Part shown: positions 8,586 to 17,731 of the stretch, in pieces | How positions within the stretch are numbered: the first letter of the stretch is position 1 | How the letters are laid out: each line of letters starts with the position of its first letter | Source of the DNA: an uncultured Rhodothermaceae bacterium | GTDB lineage: Bacteria; Bacteroidota; Rhodothermia; Rhodothermales; Salinibacteraceae | Reading direction: 5' to 3' | Assembly (NCBI GenBank): GCA_913056335.1 | Contig: CAJXLX010000001.1 | Location: forward strand, 1 to 64,000 | Length of the DNA stretch: 64,000 nt | Translations under genes and position numbers: made by a program | Notes under the pieces: generated by a model | Seen by the model: only the letters and a program-made list of their open reading frames with translations | Told to the model about the DNA's origin: nothing | Databases searched by the model: none

Positions 8586-10061
8586 ATGCTTTCCACAACG
8601 AAGCGACGCACAAACAGCAGCGATTTTCTCACTACAGAGTCCCCCGGCCTTGAAGCGTCGGGCGGCGCGAATCGTCGAGGCCGGAGGAGACGCAAGTGGT
8701 CCAAATACAGAGAAGTATTCTGCTGCTCGATAATTACCCTGTGTATCGCGTTTGGCATATCCGTGTCTGCCACCGCCCAGGACCTTCCCTACAGCGACCT
8801 GCTCACAGAGCCCAGCCCCAACGCCCTATCTCCACTCGACGGCTATTTCGAAGACGCCCTTGCCAACAACGCGGCCCTGCAGGCCCAGTACCAGGAGGTC
8901 GTCGCCCAGTCCAATGTGGGCGCGCAAGTCGGCGCGCTGCCCGACCCCGAGATCAACCTCGCCTTCTTCGCGAATCCGCCCGATCAGGACGGCAGCCTGC
9001 CCGGACGCCTGTCGGGGTCGGTGATGCAGATGACCCCGTGGTTCGGCACCCGCAGCGCCCGCCGTAGCGCCGCCGATGCCCGCACCCGCGCTCTGCAGCA
9101 GCGCCTGCAGCAGCGCGCCCTCAACCTGATGCGCGACGTGCAGGCCACGTACGTTTCGTACTATCGCACGCAGCGTGCGGTGGAGCTCACCCAGCGCAAC
9201 CTGGAGCGGCTCGAATCGCTCGTCCCCACGGTAGAGGCGCGCTACGAAACCGGGCAGGCCCGCAGCGGACAGGTCGACCTGCTTCGCATCGAGATGGAGC
9301 GCGACGAGCTGCGTACCCGCCTCGCGTCCCTCCGCGAGGCCCGCCGTCCGCTCTGCGCCCGCTTCAACGAGCTTCTCAACCGCGCCGAAGACGCCTCCAT
9401 CACCCTGCCCGAGGGTCTGCCTGACATGCCGCTCATGCTGGCCGGACAACAGGTTCAGGCGGATGCCGAGGCGATTGCCGACCTGCTCATCTTGCGCAAC
9501 CCCGGATTGCAATCCTTCGAGGCGCAGCTCCGGGCCGCCGAACACACCGAGCGCGCCGCCCGCCTCGACGGATGGCCGCAGTTCGGACTGGGCGTGCAGG
9601 TCATGGGACGCGACTTCATGCAGATGCGCACCATGCAGCGCATGAACGAGGGCGTGTCGCTGATGGCCACCATTCAGGTGCCGCTTTTTCGTGGCGCCTA
9701 CCGCGCCCAGCAGCGCGAGGCCACCGCTCAGCGCCGCGCCACCCGGTACCGGCAGACGCAGCAGGAAAACGAACTGCGCACCACCATCGAAACGCACGTG
9801 CAGACCTACCGCGATGCCACCCGCCGCATCGAACTGCACCGCGAGCGCCTGCTGCCGCGTGCTGAGCAAGCGCTCAACATCCTGCGCGAAGACTACCAGG
9901 CGGGCGGCTCCGACATCGACGAGGTGATTCGCATGCAGCGCCAGATGCTCGACTACGCCATCGCCCTCGTCGAAGCTCAGGCCGACCAGCACACCGCCCG
10001 CGCCCGCCTCGAAGCACTCGCCCCCATGCCAACCCGCCCCACGCCCGATTTCGCTCCATAA
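8586..10061 (+). CDS. TolC-family outer membrane efflux channel (CusC-like)
   Basis: A 491-residue outer-membrane factor that forms the exit duct of the tripartite metal pump. A hydrophobic export signal lies unusually far in (about residues 46-65, ITLCIAFGISVSATAQ), so the true start may be internal; the basic run RRGRRRRK just before it would then be the signal n-region. The body has the duplicated long-helix plan of TolC, with LPDPEINLAFF and GWPQFGLGVQVMG as repeat landmarks and long Gln/Glu/Arg-rich coiled coils. It lies 49 bases after cusA and 84 bases before the adaptor gene, in the same direction. Confidence 0.87.
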   Translation: MLSTTKRRTNSSDFLTTESPGLEASGGANRRGRRRRKWSKYREVFCCSIITLCIAFGISVSATAQDLPYSDLLTEPSPNALSPLDGYFEDALANNAALQAQYQEVVAQSNVGAQVGALPDPEINLAFFANPPDQDGSLPGRLSGSVMQMTPWFGTRSARRSAADARTRALQQRLQQRALNLMRDVQATYVSYYRTQRAVELTQRNLERLESLVPTVEARYETGQARSGQVDLLRIEMERDELRTRLASLREARRPLCARFNELLNRAEDASITLPEGLPDMPLMLAGQQVQADAEAIADLLILRNPGLQSFEAQLRAAEHTERAARLDGWPQFGLGVQVMGRDFMQMRTMQRMNEGVSLMATIQVPLFRGAYRAQQREATAQRRATRYRQTQQENELRTTIETHVQTYRDATRRIELHRERLLPRAEQALNILREDYQAGGSDIDEVIRMQRQMLDYAIALVEAQADQHTARARLEALAPMPTRPTPDFAP

Positions 10062-10145
10062 GATTCTGCTCCGTAAGATTTCGCCCACAGCCCGTACGGG
10101 CACGCCGCTGGCGTGCCCTGCCCACACACGTATCTCCTATCCCCC

Positions 10146-12041
10146 ATGCCCACAACACGAAATATCCTCATCGGCACCGCCCTCCTGGCTACCGGCTTGC
10201 TGCTGGGGGCCCTGCTCTTCGGCGGCTCCACAGCGCCCGCTGCGTCCGATACCGCCTCGAATGACACCGACACGACCGCCGCATCCGCCCAGCCCGAAAC
10301 CTGGACGTGCTCCATGCACCCCGCGGTGCGACAGGATGAGCCCGGCAGCTGTCCCATCTGCGGGATGGACCTGATCCCCGCCAGCCAGCCTGCGTCGGGC
10401 AGCGACGCCGCGGGCAACGACTCCTACCACATGGTGATGACCGACGCCGCCGTGCAGCGCGCGCAGGTGCAAACGACCGAAGCGGTGCGTGGTACGCCCA
10501 CCCGCGAGGTTACCCTCTCCGGGCGGCTCGCGGTCGATGAGCGCCGCCTCACCACCGTCACCGCGCATGTGGACGGGCGCATTCGCGAGCTGATGGTGGA
10601 CTTCACAGGCGCGCCGATTCGCGAAGGCGCACCAATGGCGACGATCTACTCCCCCGAACTGATCAGTGCCCAGCGCGAACTGCTGGAGGCGCTCAAGCAC
10701 GCAGATCGCACCCCGCGCATGGTCGAGGCGGCGCGGCGCAAGCTGGAGCTGTGGGAGCTGTCGGCGGAGACGATTCGCGGGATTGAGGAGGCGGGCGACG
10801 TGCAGACGGAGGTGCCCATTGTGTCGCCGGTGTCGGGCACTGTGATGGACCGCCGCGTATCCCGTGAGCAGCATGTGCAGGAAGGCGCCATCCTCTACGA
10901 AGTAGCCGACCTGAGCGCGCTCTGGGTGGTGTTTGAGGCGTATGAGGAGGACCTGCCGTGGCTGCGCGAGGGGCAGACCGTTACGTTTTCGATGCGCAGC
11001 AACGCCGGCAGCCCCCAGGAGGCCACCATCAGCTACATCGACCCAATGGTGGATCCGCAGACCCGTACCGCTCGCGTGCGGGCCACGCTTTCGAATCCGA
11101 ACGGACGCCTCAAACCCGACATGCTCGTGCGCGGCACTGTACAGAGTCCAATGGATGACGAGGCGCTGCTTGTGCCCGACAGTGCGGTGCTGTGGACCGG
11201 TCCGCGCTCGCTGGTGTACGTGCAAGATCGCGCATCCAACGCGCCCCGCTTTGAGGCGCGCGAGGTAGCTCTGGGGCCGCGGGTGGGCAACCGCTACGTC
11301 ATCAAAGACGGGCTGACGGAGGGCGAGCACGTCGTGACCCACGGGGCGTTTCGCATCGATAGCGCGTTTCAGCTTGCCGACCGCCGCAGTATGATGAACG
11401 TTGAGCCTGGCGAGATGGAGGATAGCGGGATGGACCATGACGAAATGGAGGATAGCGAAATGGAGGATGGAGCGATGGATCATAGTGAGATGGATCATGG
11501 CGAAGCAGATGACACTGCGCATCCTACCCAAATGCCAGGAGAGGGTACCCACGACGACCTCGCCACGCCCGACACGACCTTCCGCGATGCCGTGCCTGAT
11601 GCCTTTCGCGCCCAACTGACGGCTGTTGTTGAGGACTATCTTGATGTGCGGGATGCGCTCATCGCCTCCGACGAAGCCGCCGCCCGTTCGCATCTCCAAA
11701 ACATGCGCGACGCACTCGACCGTGTAGACATGGCGCTGCTCGACGATGCGCCTCACGACGCCTGGATGCAGGACCTGCGCGCTATGGAGTCGCACCTGTC
11801 GCACATTGGGACCACTGACGGGCTGCAGGGACTGCGGGCCGAGTTCAACACACTCTCGCTCGTGCTCGCCTACAGCATCCAGCGGTTTGGGGTGGATAGG
11901 CTGGTCTATCGCCAGTACTGCCCGATGGCCTTCGACGGAGACGGCGCCTACTGGATCAGCGACGAGGAAGAGATCCAGAATCCGTATCTGCCCGAGAATA
12001 TGCCGGGTTGTGGTGAAGTGATTGAGCGGCTGGGTGAGTGA
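10146..12041 (+). CDS. cusB: Copper/silver efflux periplasmic adaptor (CusB-like) with metal-binding N-domain, Met/His-rich tail and DUF3347
   Basis: A 631-residue membrane-fusion protein linking the RND pump to the outer-membrane channel. Domains in order: a signal/anchor helix (residues 7-25); a heavy-metal-binding motif WTCSMHPAV...CPICGMDLIP at about 53-78; barrel-sandwich and beta-barrel adaptor domains to about 420; a low-complexity segment at about 424-462 made of repeated MED/MDH units with many Met, Asp and His; and a C-terminal DUF3347 domain ending in YCPMAFDGDGAYW. The Met/His stretch and the CPICGM site are typical of Cu+/Ag+ delivery. The start at 10146 was chosen because it precedes the hydrophobic helix immediately. 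Confidence 0.92.
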   Translation: MPTTRNILIGTALLATGLLLGALLFGGSTAPAASDTASNDTDTTAASAQPETWTCSMHPAVRQDEPGSCPICGMDLIPASQPASGSDAAGNDSYHMVMTDAAVQRAQVQTTEAVRGTPTREVTLSGRLAVDERRLTTVTAHVDGRIRELMVDFTGAPIREGAPMATIYSPELISAQRELLEALKHADRTPRMVEAARRKLELWELSAETIRGIEEAGDVQTEVPIVSPVSGTVMDRRVSREQHVQEGAILYEVADLSALWVVFEAYEEDLPWLREGQTVTFSMRSNAGSPQEATISYIDPMVDPQTRTARVRATLSNPNGRLKPDMLVRGTVQSPMDDEALLVPDSAVLWTGPRSLVYVQDRASNAPRFEAREVALGPRVGNRYVIKDGLTEGEHVVTHGAFRIDSAFQLADRRSMMNVEPGEMEDSGMDHDEMEDSEMEDGAMDHSEMDHGEADDTAHPTQMPGEGTHDDLATPDTTFRDAVPDAFRAQLTAVVEDYLDVRDALIASDEAAARSHLQNMRDALDRVDMALLDDAPHDAWMQDLRAMESHLSHIGTTDGLQGLRAEFNTLSLVLAYSIQRFGVDRLVYRQYCPMAFDGDGAYWISDEEEIQNPYLPENMPGCGEVIERLGE

Positions 12042-12082
12042 GAACAGTGCGATTTCTCTTTTTCCATAGCACACTATTCGAC

Positions 12083-12310
12083 ATGGCTAACCACTCCAGT
12101 GACCATCACGACCACGACCACAGCGATCATGACCATCACAGTCCCGAGGCGTTTCGCGACCGGTTCTGGCTGAGTGTAGCGCTTACGCTGCCGATTCTCT
12201 ACCTGTCGGCAGAGCTGCAAGACGGGCTCGGATCCGAGGCCGCGTCATTCCCAGACAATAAATGCATTGCTTCAGTACTGGATACGGAGCTCTTTGTCTA
12301 CGGCGGATGA
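12083..12310 (+). pseudogene. Remnant of a copper-translocating P-type ATPase (CopB type), N-terminus only
   Basis: Seventy-five residues remain of a protein that is normally about 700-800. They comprise a His/Asp-rich metal-binding head (HHDHDHSDHDHH) and the first membrane helix region FRDRFWLSVALTLPILYLS, ending FVYGG then TGA. In intact CopB-type ATPases the FxYGG motif continues as WPF and the pump body follows; here no homology continues after the stop. It lies 41 bases after cusB, consistent with a former copper-resistance gene lost by deletion. It may still be made as a short His-rich peptide. Confidence 0.75.
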
Positions 12311-12412
12311 TCATCAAAAGTAGCATTAGCATGGCGCTACGTGCAGGAACGCGTTGGCCCTGCACATCCGTTTGCAACGCTGTTCGTCATTGTTGAACTA
12401 AAATACGGCCTT

Positions 12413-13225
12413 ATGCCACCTCTGCACATCGACTGGAACGTAGACCCGGTACTGGTCGACCTGGGCATTGCCCAGATTCACTGGTACGGCGTCCTCTTTG
12501 CCACGGGCTTCTTCCTGGGCTATCTTGTGGTGCAGCGCATGTTTGTGTGGGAGGAGAAGCCCATGCGCGATCTGGAACCCCTCTTCTTCTACGTCATTGG
12601 TGGCGCGGTCATTGGGGCGCGGCTCGGGCACATCGTGTTCTACAACCTGACGTACTACGTGCTCAACCCTGTCGAAATCTTCTACATCCACCAGGGCGGA
12701 CTCGCCAGCCACGGCGGAGGCATCGGCATTATCATCGCGCTCTACTTCTATGCCCGCTCGCGTCCCGACCAGCCGTACCTGTGGGTTACCGACCGGGTGG
12801 TGGTGCCCATGGCGCTCGCTGGCATGTTCATCCGCATCGGCAACGTGTTTAACTCGGAGCTCTACGGCATGCCTGCCGATGTACCGTGGGCGTTTGTCTT
12901 CGAGCGGGTGGATGCGGTGCCGCGTCACCCCGTGCAGTTGTATGAAGCGTTGGCCTACGGGCTGATTTTCATGGTGCTTTTTCTGGTGTACCGATGGAGG
13001 ATCTACCCGCACACGCAGCAGGAGCAGCAGGGGGCAGCGCAGCATGGCCTGCTATCGGGGCTTTTTCTCGTCCTCGTATTCACCGCTCGTTTCGGACTGG
13101 AGTTCTTCAAGGCACCGGTATCGGACCTGGTGCAGGTGCTTCCCATCGACATGGGGCAGCTCTTGAGCATCCCTGCGGTACTGCTGGGGCTGTGGCTGCT
13201 GTGGCGGGTGCAGCGGCCTGCGTGA
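12413..13225 (+). CDS. lgt: Prolipoprotein diacylglyceryl transferase
   Basis: A 270-residue inner-membrane enzyme that moves diacylglycerol from phosphatidylglycerol onto the lipobox Cys of prolipoproteins. Seven helices are visible. Family motifs include IHWYGVLFATGF at the start, GLASHGGGIG near residue 98, the signature AGMFIRIGNVFNSELYG near 137-153 (Arg, Asn, Asn, Glu retained) and HPVQLYEALAYG near 177. The start MPPLHIDW is preceded by a weak ribosome-binding region; an upstream extension is unlikely because it lacks family similarity. It supports the lipoproteins predicted elsewhere in the window. Normal length. Confidence 0.95.
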   Translation: MPPLHIDWNVDPVLVDLGIAQIHWYGVLFATGFFLGYLVVQRMFVWEEKPMRDLEPLFFYVIGGAVIGARLGHIVFYNLTYYVLNPVEIFYIHQGGLASHGGGIGIIIALYFYARSRPDQPYLWVTDRVVVPMALAGMFIRIGNVFNSELYGMPADVPWAFVFERVDAVPRHPVQLYEALAYGLIFMVLFLVYRWRIYPHTQQEQQGAAQHGLLSGLFLVLVFTARFGLEFFKAPVSDLVQVLPIDMGQLLSIPAVLLGLWLLWRVQRPA

Positions 13226-13228
13226 ATG

Positions 13229-13867
13229 CTACTCGCCCCCCTCGGGCGAGGCCGATGAGGTAACGGGCGCTGCCGGGGCCGAAGCCGTCGATTCGGGTAC
13301 CTCGCCCGGCTGAAAGCAGTCGCGGCAGCGCGGCTCGTAGGCTTCGGTTGCGCCCAGTAGCACGCGGTCGTTGCCCGGCACAATGCGCTGCGAGTGGTTT
13401 GCCGGGGCGCCGCACTGCACACAGATCGCGTGCAGCTTGGTGACGTGCTCGGCAATTGCCATGAGCTGCGGAATCGGCTCAAAGGGCTGGCCCTTGTAGT
13501 CCTGGTCGAGCCCGGCCACCACCACGCGCACGCCACGCGCCGCCAGCGTCTGGCACGCCTCGACCAGATCGTTGCCAAAGAACTGGGCCTCGTCAATGCC
13601 TACGACGTCGGCGCCATCCGCCTGGCGGATCATCGAGGCAGCCGACTCTACGGGCACCGTGGGCAGGGCCGTTTCGTCGTGCGAAACCACTTCGTCGTCG
13701 CTATAGCGCGTGTCGAGCGCGGGCTTGAACGCAATGGTCTTCTGTCGCGCAATGCGCGCACGGCGCAGGCGACGAATGAGCTCTTCGGTTTTGCCACTGA
13801 ACATCGACCCGCACACGACTTCAATCCAGCCGGCGTTGCGGGTTCGGTCTACGATATGAGGCTCCAT
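13229..13867 (-). CDS. tdk: Thymidine kinase
   Basis: A type II thymidine kinase of 212 residues for pyrimidine salvage (ATP + thymidine to dTMP). The P-loop GSMFSGKTEELIRRL is near residue 16, the Walker-B/lasso segment VVGIDEAQFF near 88, and two zinc-ribbon Cys pairs CVQCG and CRDC lie in the C-terminal lobe. The start MEPHIVDR was preferred because GGAGG lies 12 bases upstream; the ATG three codons earlier is only 3 bases from GGAGG. The tail after CRDC is a Pro/Ala/Ser-rich extension. It is the last gene of a leftward run and converges on lgt, leaving only three bases between them. Confidence 0.93.
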   Translation of the reverse strand: MEPHIVDRTRNAGWIEVVCGSMFSGKTEELIRRLRRARIARQKTIAFKPALDTRYSDDEVVSHDETALPTVPVESAASMIRQADGADVVGIDEAQFFGNDLVEACQTLAARGVRVVVAGLDQDYKGQPFEPIPQLMAIAEHVTKLHAICVQCGAPANHSQRIVPGNDRVLLGATEAYEPRCRDCFQPGEVPESTASAPAAPVTSSASPEGGE

Positions 13868-13999
13868 GAAACGCATTTTCCTCCAACAAAATATACGGGG
13901 GCCAGGCAGCATAGGCTGCCTGCTGTGTACAGGGTAGCATGTGGCCGGTGCAGATGCCACGCCCAATCGTCACATTCCGACGAAAAGCTGCGGCGCGGT

Positions 14000-15919
14000 T
14001 CACTCGGCCGGATGCGAAGCCGAATCTGAAAGCGCGGCGTCCAGGTGAAGCACGAGCGTGTGGGCGGCGTCGAGGGCTGCCAGTTGCGAGTCGTGCGACG
14101 GGTGGGCAGGACTGAAGCGGGCCTGGTCGCAGGCGTGCAACAGCTCTTCGGCGGTCTCGCGCACGGAGCGATCGATGCCATGCGCATCCAGCACAGCAAA
14201 CAGCTCGTGCCGGGCGAGTCCGTTGGGCGAGCGGTTAAGGCGTTGTGCAACCAGTTCCACAACGGCCCGCTCCAGCGCGCGGTAGAACGCTGCCGTGGTA
14301 CCGGCCCGCAACGCATGCTGGGCGGCATCAAGGTGGGTCTGGGCCTGCTTCATAGCAGGATCAGCGGCGGCAGCATCAATTTTTTCGGATGACTGTGACG
14401 CCTCTGCATCCCCCTGAACGGAGTCCTGTGACCCAGACGTACGCTGGCCCTCAGTGGAGTCTTGGCGTAGCCGCGTCAATAGCGCAGCGCCCCACTTCCA
14501 GTAGGCCCACACCCCGGCGGCTCCAAGAGCAAGCGTTCCCCCAAACACGAGTGCCCACTGCAGCCATCCGCCTGTGTTCGGGGACGACTGCGCAGGCGGC
14601 CCTGGCTCGGCCGATGCTACGCTGGAGGCGTTGGCGCGGGGCTGCACACGCACCGACACCGCCTCGGCATTGTGAGTGACAAACGACTCGGTCTCCGGGT
14701 CGAAGTGGCTCCACGATAGCGCGGGCACAACGAAGGGCTCCGCCGCGCGCGGCACCAGCGTGTAGGTAAACGTGCGCGTGCCGTACAGATGGCCCCGTGT
14801 TCGCTCGAATGTTGTTTCGGTGCGCGGCCCCATCACATCTACATGCTGCGGCAGACGCAGCGGCGGCGCCTCAACAGCGTAGAGGTTGCCCGTGCCTTCT
14901 ACAGTGAGCGTAACCGTAAGGCCCTTGCCAACGGCAACGTCGCTGGGCAGGGGGCGGCGCTCCCACTGAAATGTGCCCACCGCCCCGCGAAATGATGCCG
15001 GAGCGTCGTCTTCGGGGACGGTGCGGGCCGTCACCTGCACGGGCGGCGAGGCCAGCATGAGATCATCAAACGTGCGCTGCATGGGCATAATCTGGTCGGC
15101 TGAAGTCATGCCCAGACCAGGCGTAGCTTCGGTTTCCACGCGAAGCGGACGCACGCGCAGCGATCCGGCCCGCGTGGGAAACGTGGCCACCCGCTTGATT
15201 ACGATGTACCGATACGTGGCGTTGGGCGTATCGGGCTGCGGCTGGCCATTCACCTCCAGCTCCTCGCGCCAGAATCCGGGAGCCTCCCACGCCTCGGCCA
15301 GGCGGCTCTGGCGCAGGCGAATGCCGGGCCGAAAGTAGAGCCGGTACTCAATGGGCACCTGCTCCCCCACGAACACCGCCGTGTCAGCAGGCGTCACGTC
15401 AATGAAGAGATCGTCGTCGCCAATGAGGGGCTCCGTGGCAGCGTCGGTCTCGCGGCGGGACCCGCGTGCCGTTCCAGAGCTCCCCGAGCCATGCCCCACG
15501 GGAGGCATTCCAGCCCGGGTCGACTGCGGCACCACCTCCACGTCAATGGCACCCGTCGACACCGTTTGCGTGCCAAGCTGCACCGTGACCGGATCGAACG
15601 TCGCCGTACCCAGCCGCATGGGCCGGTAGCGCCACGAAAACGTGACCACCCGCTCAGAGCGTCCGTTACGTTCGTGCGCATGCTGCTCCGTAGCCGGGGT
15701 CGCATTCAGCAACACCAGGTTCGATGTTGGCGGCGGCTCAGGAGTACGAATGGATGCAAGCGGCGCGCCCTGTATCTGCAGCGAGTACGTGAGGCGCTCT
15801 TCCGAGCCAATCGTGTACGCATCGACCTGGGCCTCTACTTGCACGGCCGACTGCCCCTGCGCAGGAATAGCACTCCACAATGCCAGCACCACAATCCCGA
15901 ATAGAACGCGCACAGGCAT
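14000..15919 (-). CDS. batD: BatD family protein (oxygen tolerance), membrane-anchored
   Basis: A 639-residue protein with a cleavable signal (MPVRVLFGIVVLALWSAIPAQGQ), followed by tandem immunoglobulin-like BatD domains. Landmarks are DLFIDVTPADTAVFVGEQVPIEYRLYFR near residue 170 and GKGLTVTLTVEGTGNLYAVEAPPL near 325. A transmembrane helix follows at about 455-480 and a cytosolic alpha-helical C-terminal domain (LNRSPNGLARHELFAVL) comes after it. BatD accompanies MoxR ATPase and von Willebrand Bat proteins in Bacteroidota envelope stress systems. Here only batC lies next to it, 76 bases upstream in the same direction; no MoxR, batA or batB is visible in the window. Confidence 0.85.
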   Translation of the reverse strand: MPVRVLFGIVVLALWSAIPAQGQSAVQVEAQVDAYTIGSEERLTYSLQIQGAPLASIRTPEPPPTSNLVLLNATPATEQHAHERNGRSERVVTFSWRYRPMRLGTATFDPVTVQLGTQTVSTGAIDVEVVPQSTRAGMPPVGHGSGSSGTARGSRRETDAATEPLIGDDDLFIDVTPADTAVFVGEQVPIEYRLYFRPGIRLRQSRLAEAWEAPGFWREELEVNGQPQPDTPNATYRYIVIKRVATFPTRAGSLRVRPLRVETEATPGLGMTSADQIMPMQRTFDDLMLASPPVQVTARTVPEDDAPASFRGAVGTFQWERRPLPSDVAVGKGLTVTLTVEGTGNLYAVEAPPLRLPQHVDVMGPRTETTFERTRGHLYGTRTFTYTLVPRAAEPFVVPALSWSHFDPETESFVTHNAEAVSVRVQPRANASSVASAEPGPPAQSSPNTGGWLQWALVFGGTLALGAAGVWAYWKWGAALLTRLRQDSTEGQRTSGSQDSVQGDAEASQSSEKIDAAAADPAMKQAQTHLDAAQHALRAGTTAAFYRALERAVVELVAQRLNRSPNGLARHELFAVLDAHGIDRSVRETAEELLHACDQARFSPAHPSHDSQLAALDAAHTLVLHLDAALSDSASHPAE

Positions 15920-15995
15920 GGTCACGCAGCGTAGTGAGTAAAAACCAGCGACAACACTTCTACGATGCGCTTGCAACGGAGTTACACCCGCTGCG

Positions 15996-16769
15996 CTACC
16001 AATCGCGCCCCGTTTCGGGAGGAGCACCAAACGAACGCATCGCCCGCATCAGCGGCTGCCCCTGGGCCTCTACCAGCTGCAGGAGCGCCTCGGCCTGTGC
16101 CTGCGTCAGGGGCGTAACAGGTTGGGGGGATGCCGAGCCGGGCGATGACGCCGACGGGGGGTTCCGGACCTCCGTAGGCTCGGGCTCTGCTTCGGGCGGG
16201 GTCGCACGGGACGAGGGGTCTCCGTTCGAGCCCGGCTGTTGCGATGCAGTGCCCGGCGTACCCGCCTGCCCCGCGTCTCCATCCGACGGCGCATGGTCAG
16301 AACGCGAAGAATCGCCCTCCTCAGAGTTGGATGAAGGCGACTCATCGGGTTGTTGGCTGCCGTTGGTGCCGTCATCGGAGGCGTCGTCTGGGCGCCCGGC
16401 CGGGTCTTCGGATCCGCCCTGGTTGGCGTCGGCACCCTCGCCGTCTTCAGCGCCTGCTCCGGCGCCCGACTGGCCCGTCTCAGACGGATCGGGCTGCGGC
16501 GGCTGGCGCTCGATTTCGGCCTGTAGCGCCCGCAGCTTGGGGTGGTCGGGCGCCACGCGCAATCCTTCTTCCACGGCTTGCAGTGCGGCCTCGGCATCGT
16601 CGGCCAGGTAGTGCTGGGCAGCACGATGGAAGTAGGCAGTCCCGGCGTCACGGGAACGGTCCGACTGGGCGGCTGTGGGGCTGCTTCCGAGCAGACTCAG
16701 CGCGAGAAGCCCGAGCATCCACCCGAATACTCTGTAGCGGTGGGAACGTGGAAAGCTACAGGCACTCAT
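15996..16769 (-). CDS. BatC-like TPR protein with long low-complexity acidic linker
   Basis: A 257-residue protein with a signal peptide (GWMLGLLALSLLGSSPTAAQ) and one or two TPR helices (AYFHRAAQHYLADDAEAALQAVEEGLRVAPDHPKLRAL). A low-complexity linker of Gly, Ser, Asp, Pro and Gln, about 130 residues long, follows, then a short helical C-terminus rich in Gln and Leu. The TPR part plus the batD neighbour suggests the BatC role, a periplasmic TPR partner of the Bat complex. The start codon overlaps the end of the upstream DUF423 gene by ATGA, so translation is coupled. The linker makes it longer than simple BatC proteins. Confidence 0.65.
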   Translation of the reverse strand: MSACSFPRSHRYRVFGWMLGLLALSLLGSSPTAAQSDRSRDAGTAYFHRAAQHYLADDAEAALQAVEEGLRVAPDHPKLRALQAEIERQPPQPDPSETGQSGAGAGAEDGEGADANQGGSEDPAGRPDDASDDGTNGSQQPDESPSSNSEEGDSSRSDHAPSDGDAGQAGTPGTASQQPGSNGDPSSRATPPEAEPEPTEVRNPPSASSPGSASPQPVTPLTQAQAEALLQLVEAQGQPLMRAMRSFGAPPETGRDW

Positions 16770-17164
16770 GGCATCGGTACGCTCTGCGGCGACCACGTGA
16801 ATACGGACCAGGCCAGTAAGCCCCAGCCTACGATAAACGCCACGCCACCGATAGGCGCTACGGCTCCCAGGATGGGCGTATCGGTGAGCACAAGTGTGTA
16901 CAAGCTCCCCGAAAAGAATACGATACCTGTTAGAAAGCTGATGCCGGCCCAGAAAACTGTCGTAGCCGGAGCGCCCAGTGCAAGCAGCCCGCCCGCTGCT
17001 ACGAGGGCAAGGGCATGGTACATCTGGTACTGCACGCCCGTGTTGAACGTGTCGATGCGATCGGGCGAGACGCGCGTTTCGAGTCCGTGCGCGCCAAACG
17101 CGCCCAGTGCTACGGCGAGCCCTGCCAGCACCGCGCCCACGCCAAGAAAGAAGCGAATCGTCAT
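16766..17164 (-). CDS. DUF423 family small membrane protein (YgdD-like)
   Basis: A 132-residue protein with four hydrophobic helices. The N-terminus FFLGVGAVLAGLAVALGAFGAHGLE is the signature of DUF423, and the later VQYQMYHALALVAAG and IGGVAFIVGWGLLAWS segments also fit. The function of the family is not established. The start at 17164 is in the position expected for the family; a nine-residue upstream extension is possible. It overlaps batC by four bases and follows rsfS by 42 bases in a leftward operon. Confidence 0.88.
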   Translation of the reverse strand: MTIRFFLGVGAVLAGLAVALGAFGAHGLETRVSPDRIDTFNTGVQYQMYHALALVAAGGLLALGAPATTVFWAGISFLTGIVFFSGSLYTLVLTDTPILGAVAPIGGVAFIVGWGLLAWSVFTWSPQSVPMP

Positions 17165-17206
17165 GATGCAGAACAGCAGTTGGTGCAACAAGTGACGGGA
17201 GGCGAT

Positions 17207-17674
17207 CTACGCATTGCCCGATGCCGCCGAAGCGAGCGCCTGCAGCAGCGCAACGTCCGAGGCATCCCCGTCGTCGGGCACATCGGCGCGGTCGGCATCG
17301 CCCCAGAGGCGTTCGATGTTATAGTGCGCGCGTTTTTCTTCGCTGAAGACATGGACCACCACATCCACATAGTCGAGCACGACCCACTCCAGCGCCTCGG
17401 TCCCTTCGCGCTGCCAGGGGCGCTCGCCGCATGTCTCCTCGATGTGATCCATCACCCCATTTGCAATAGCGCGGATCTGCACGTCTGAGCCGCCGGTGCC
17501 GAGCACAAAGAAGTCGGCCATAGCAGCAATAGAGCGCAGGTCAAGCACCACAATGTCTGTGGCTTTCTTCTCGGCCATAGCGTCAACGGCGTGGGCGGTG
17601 AGCGCATAGGCGGGGTTTTGAGGCGGGCGCCGCGTGGGCGCATCGGGTGAGGAAGGCGTGCTCGAGGTAGCCAT
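17207..17674 (-). CDS. rsfS: Ribosome silencing factor RsfS/Iojap
   Basis: A 155-residue protein of the RsfS family, which binds ribosomal protein uL14 and blocks subunit joining when nutrients are short. The core has family landmarks: KKATDIVVLDLRSIAAMADFF near residue 37, ETCGERPWQREG near 80, WVVLDYVDVVVHVF near 96 and AHYNIERLWGDA near 116. An N-terminal Pro/Thr/Ser-rich extension of about 20 residues and an acidic/Ala-rich C-terminus flank it. It is the second gene of the leftward set beginning with the LytR_C protein, a common pairing near the start of nadD/rsfS regions. Confidence 0.93.
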   Translation of the reverse strand: MATSSTPSSPDAPTRRPPQNPAYALTAHAVDAMAEKKATDIVVLDLRSIAAMADFFVLGTGGSDVQIRAIANGVMDHIEETCGERPWQREGTEALEWVVLDYVDVVVHVFSEEKRAHYNIERLWGDADRADVPDDGDASDVALLQALASAASGNA

Positions 17675-17731
17675 GTAGTAGCAAATAACAGGAGTAGGGA
17701 AGGCGAGAGACGTCGGTGCCGGTGGAAGCAG

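Noticed and set aside
10137-12074. A 645-codon leftward open frame opposite the CusB gene
   Set aside because: Shadow of a gene with clear CusB motifs; its own product lacks any domain.
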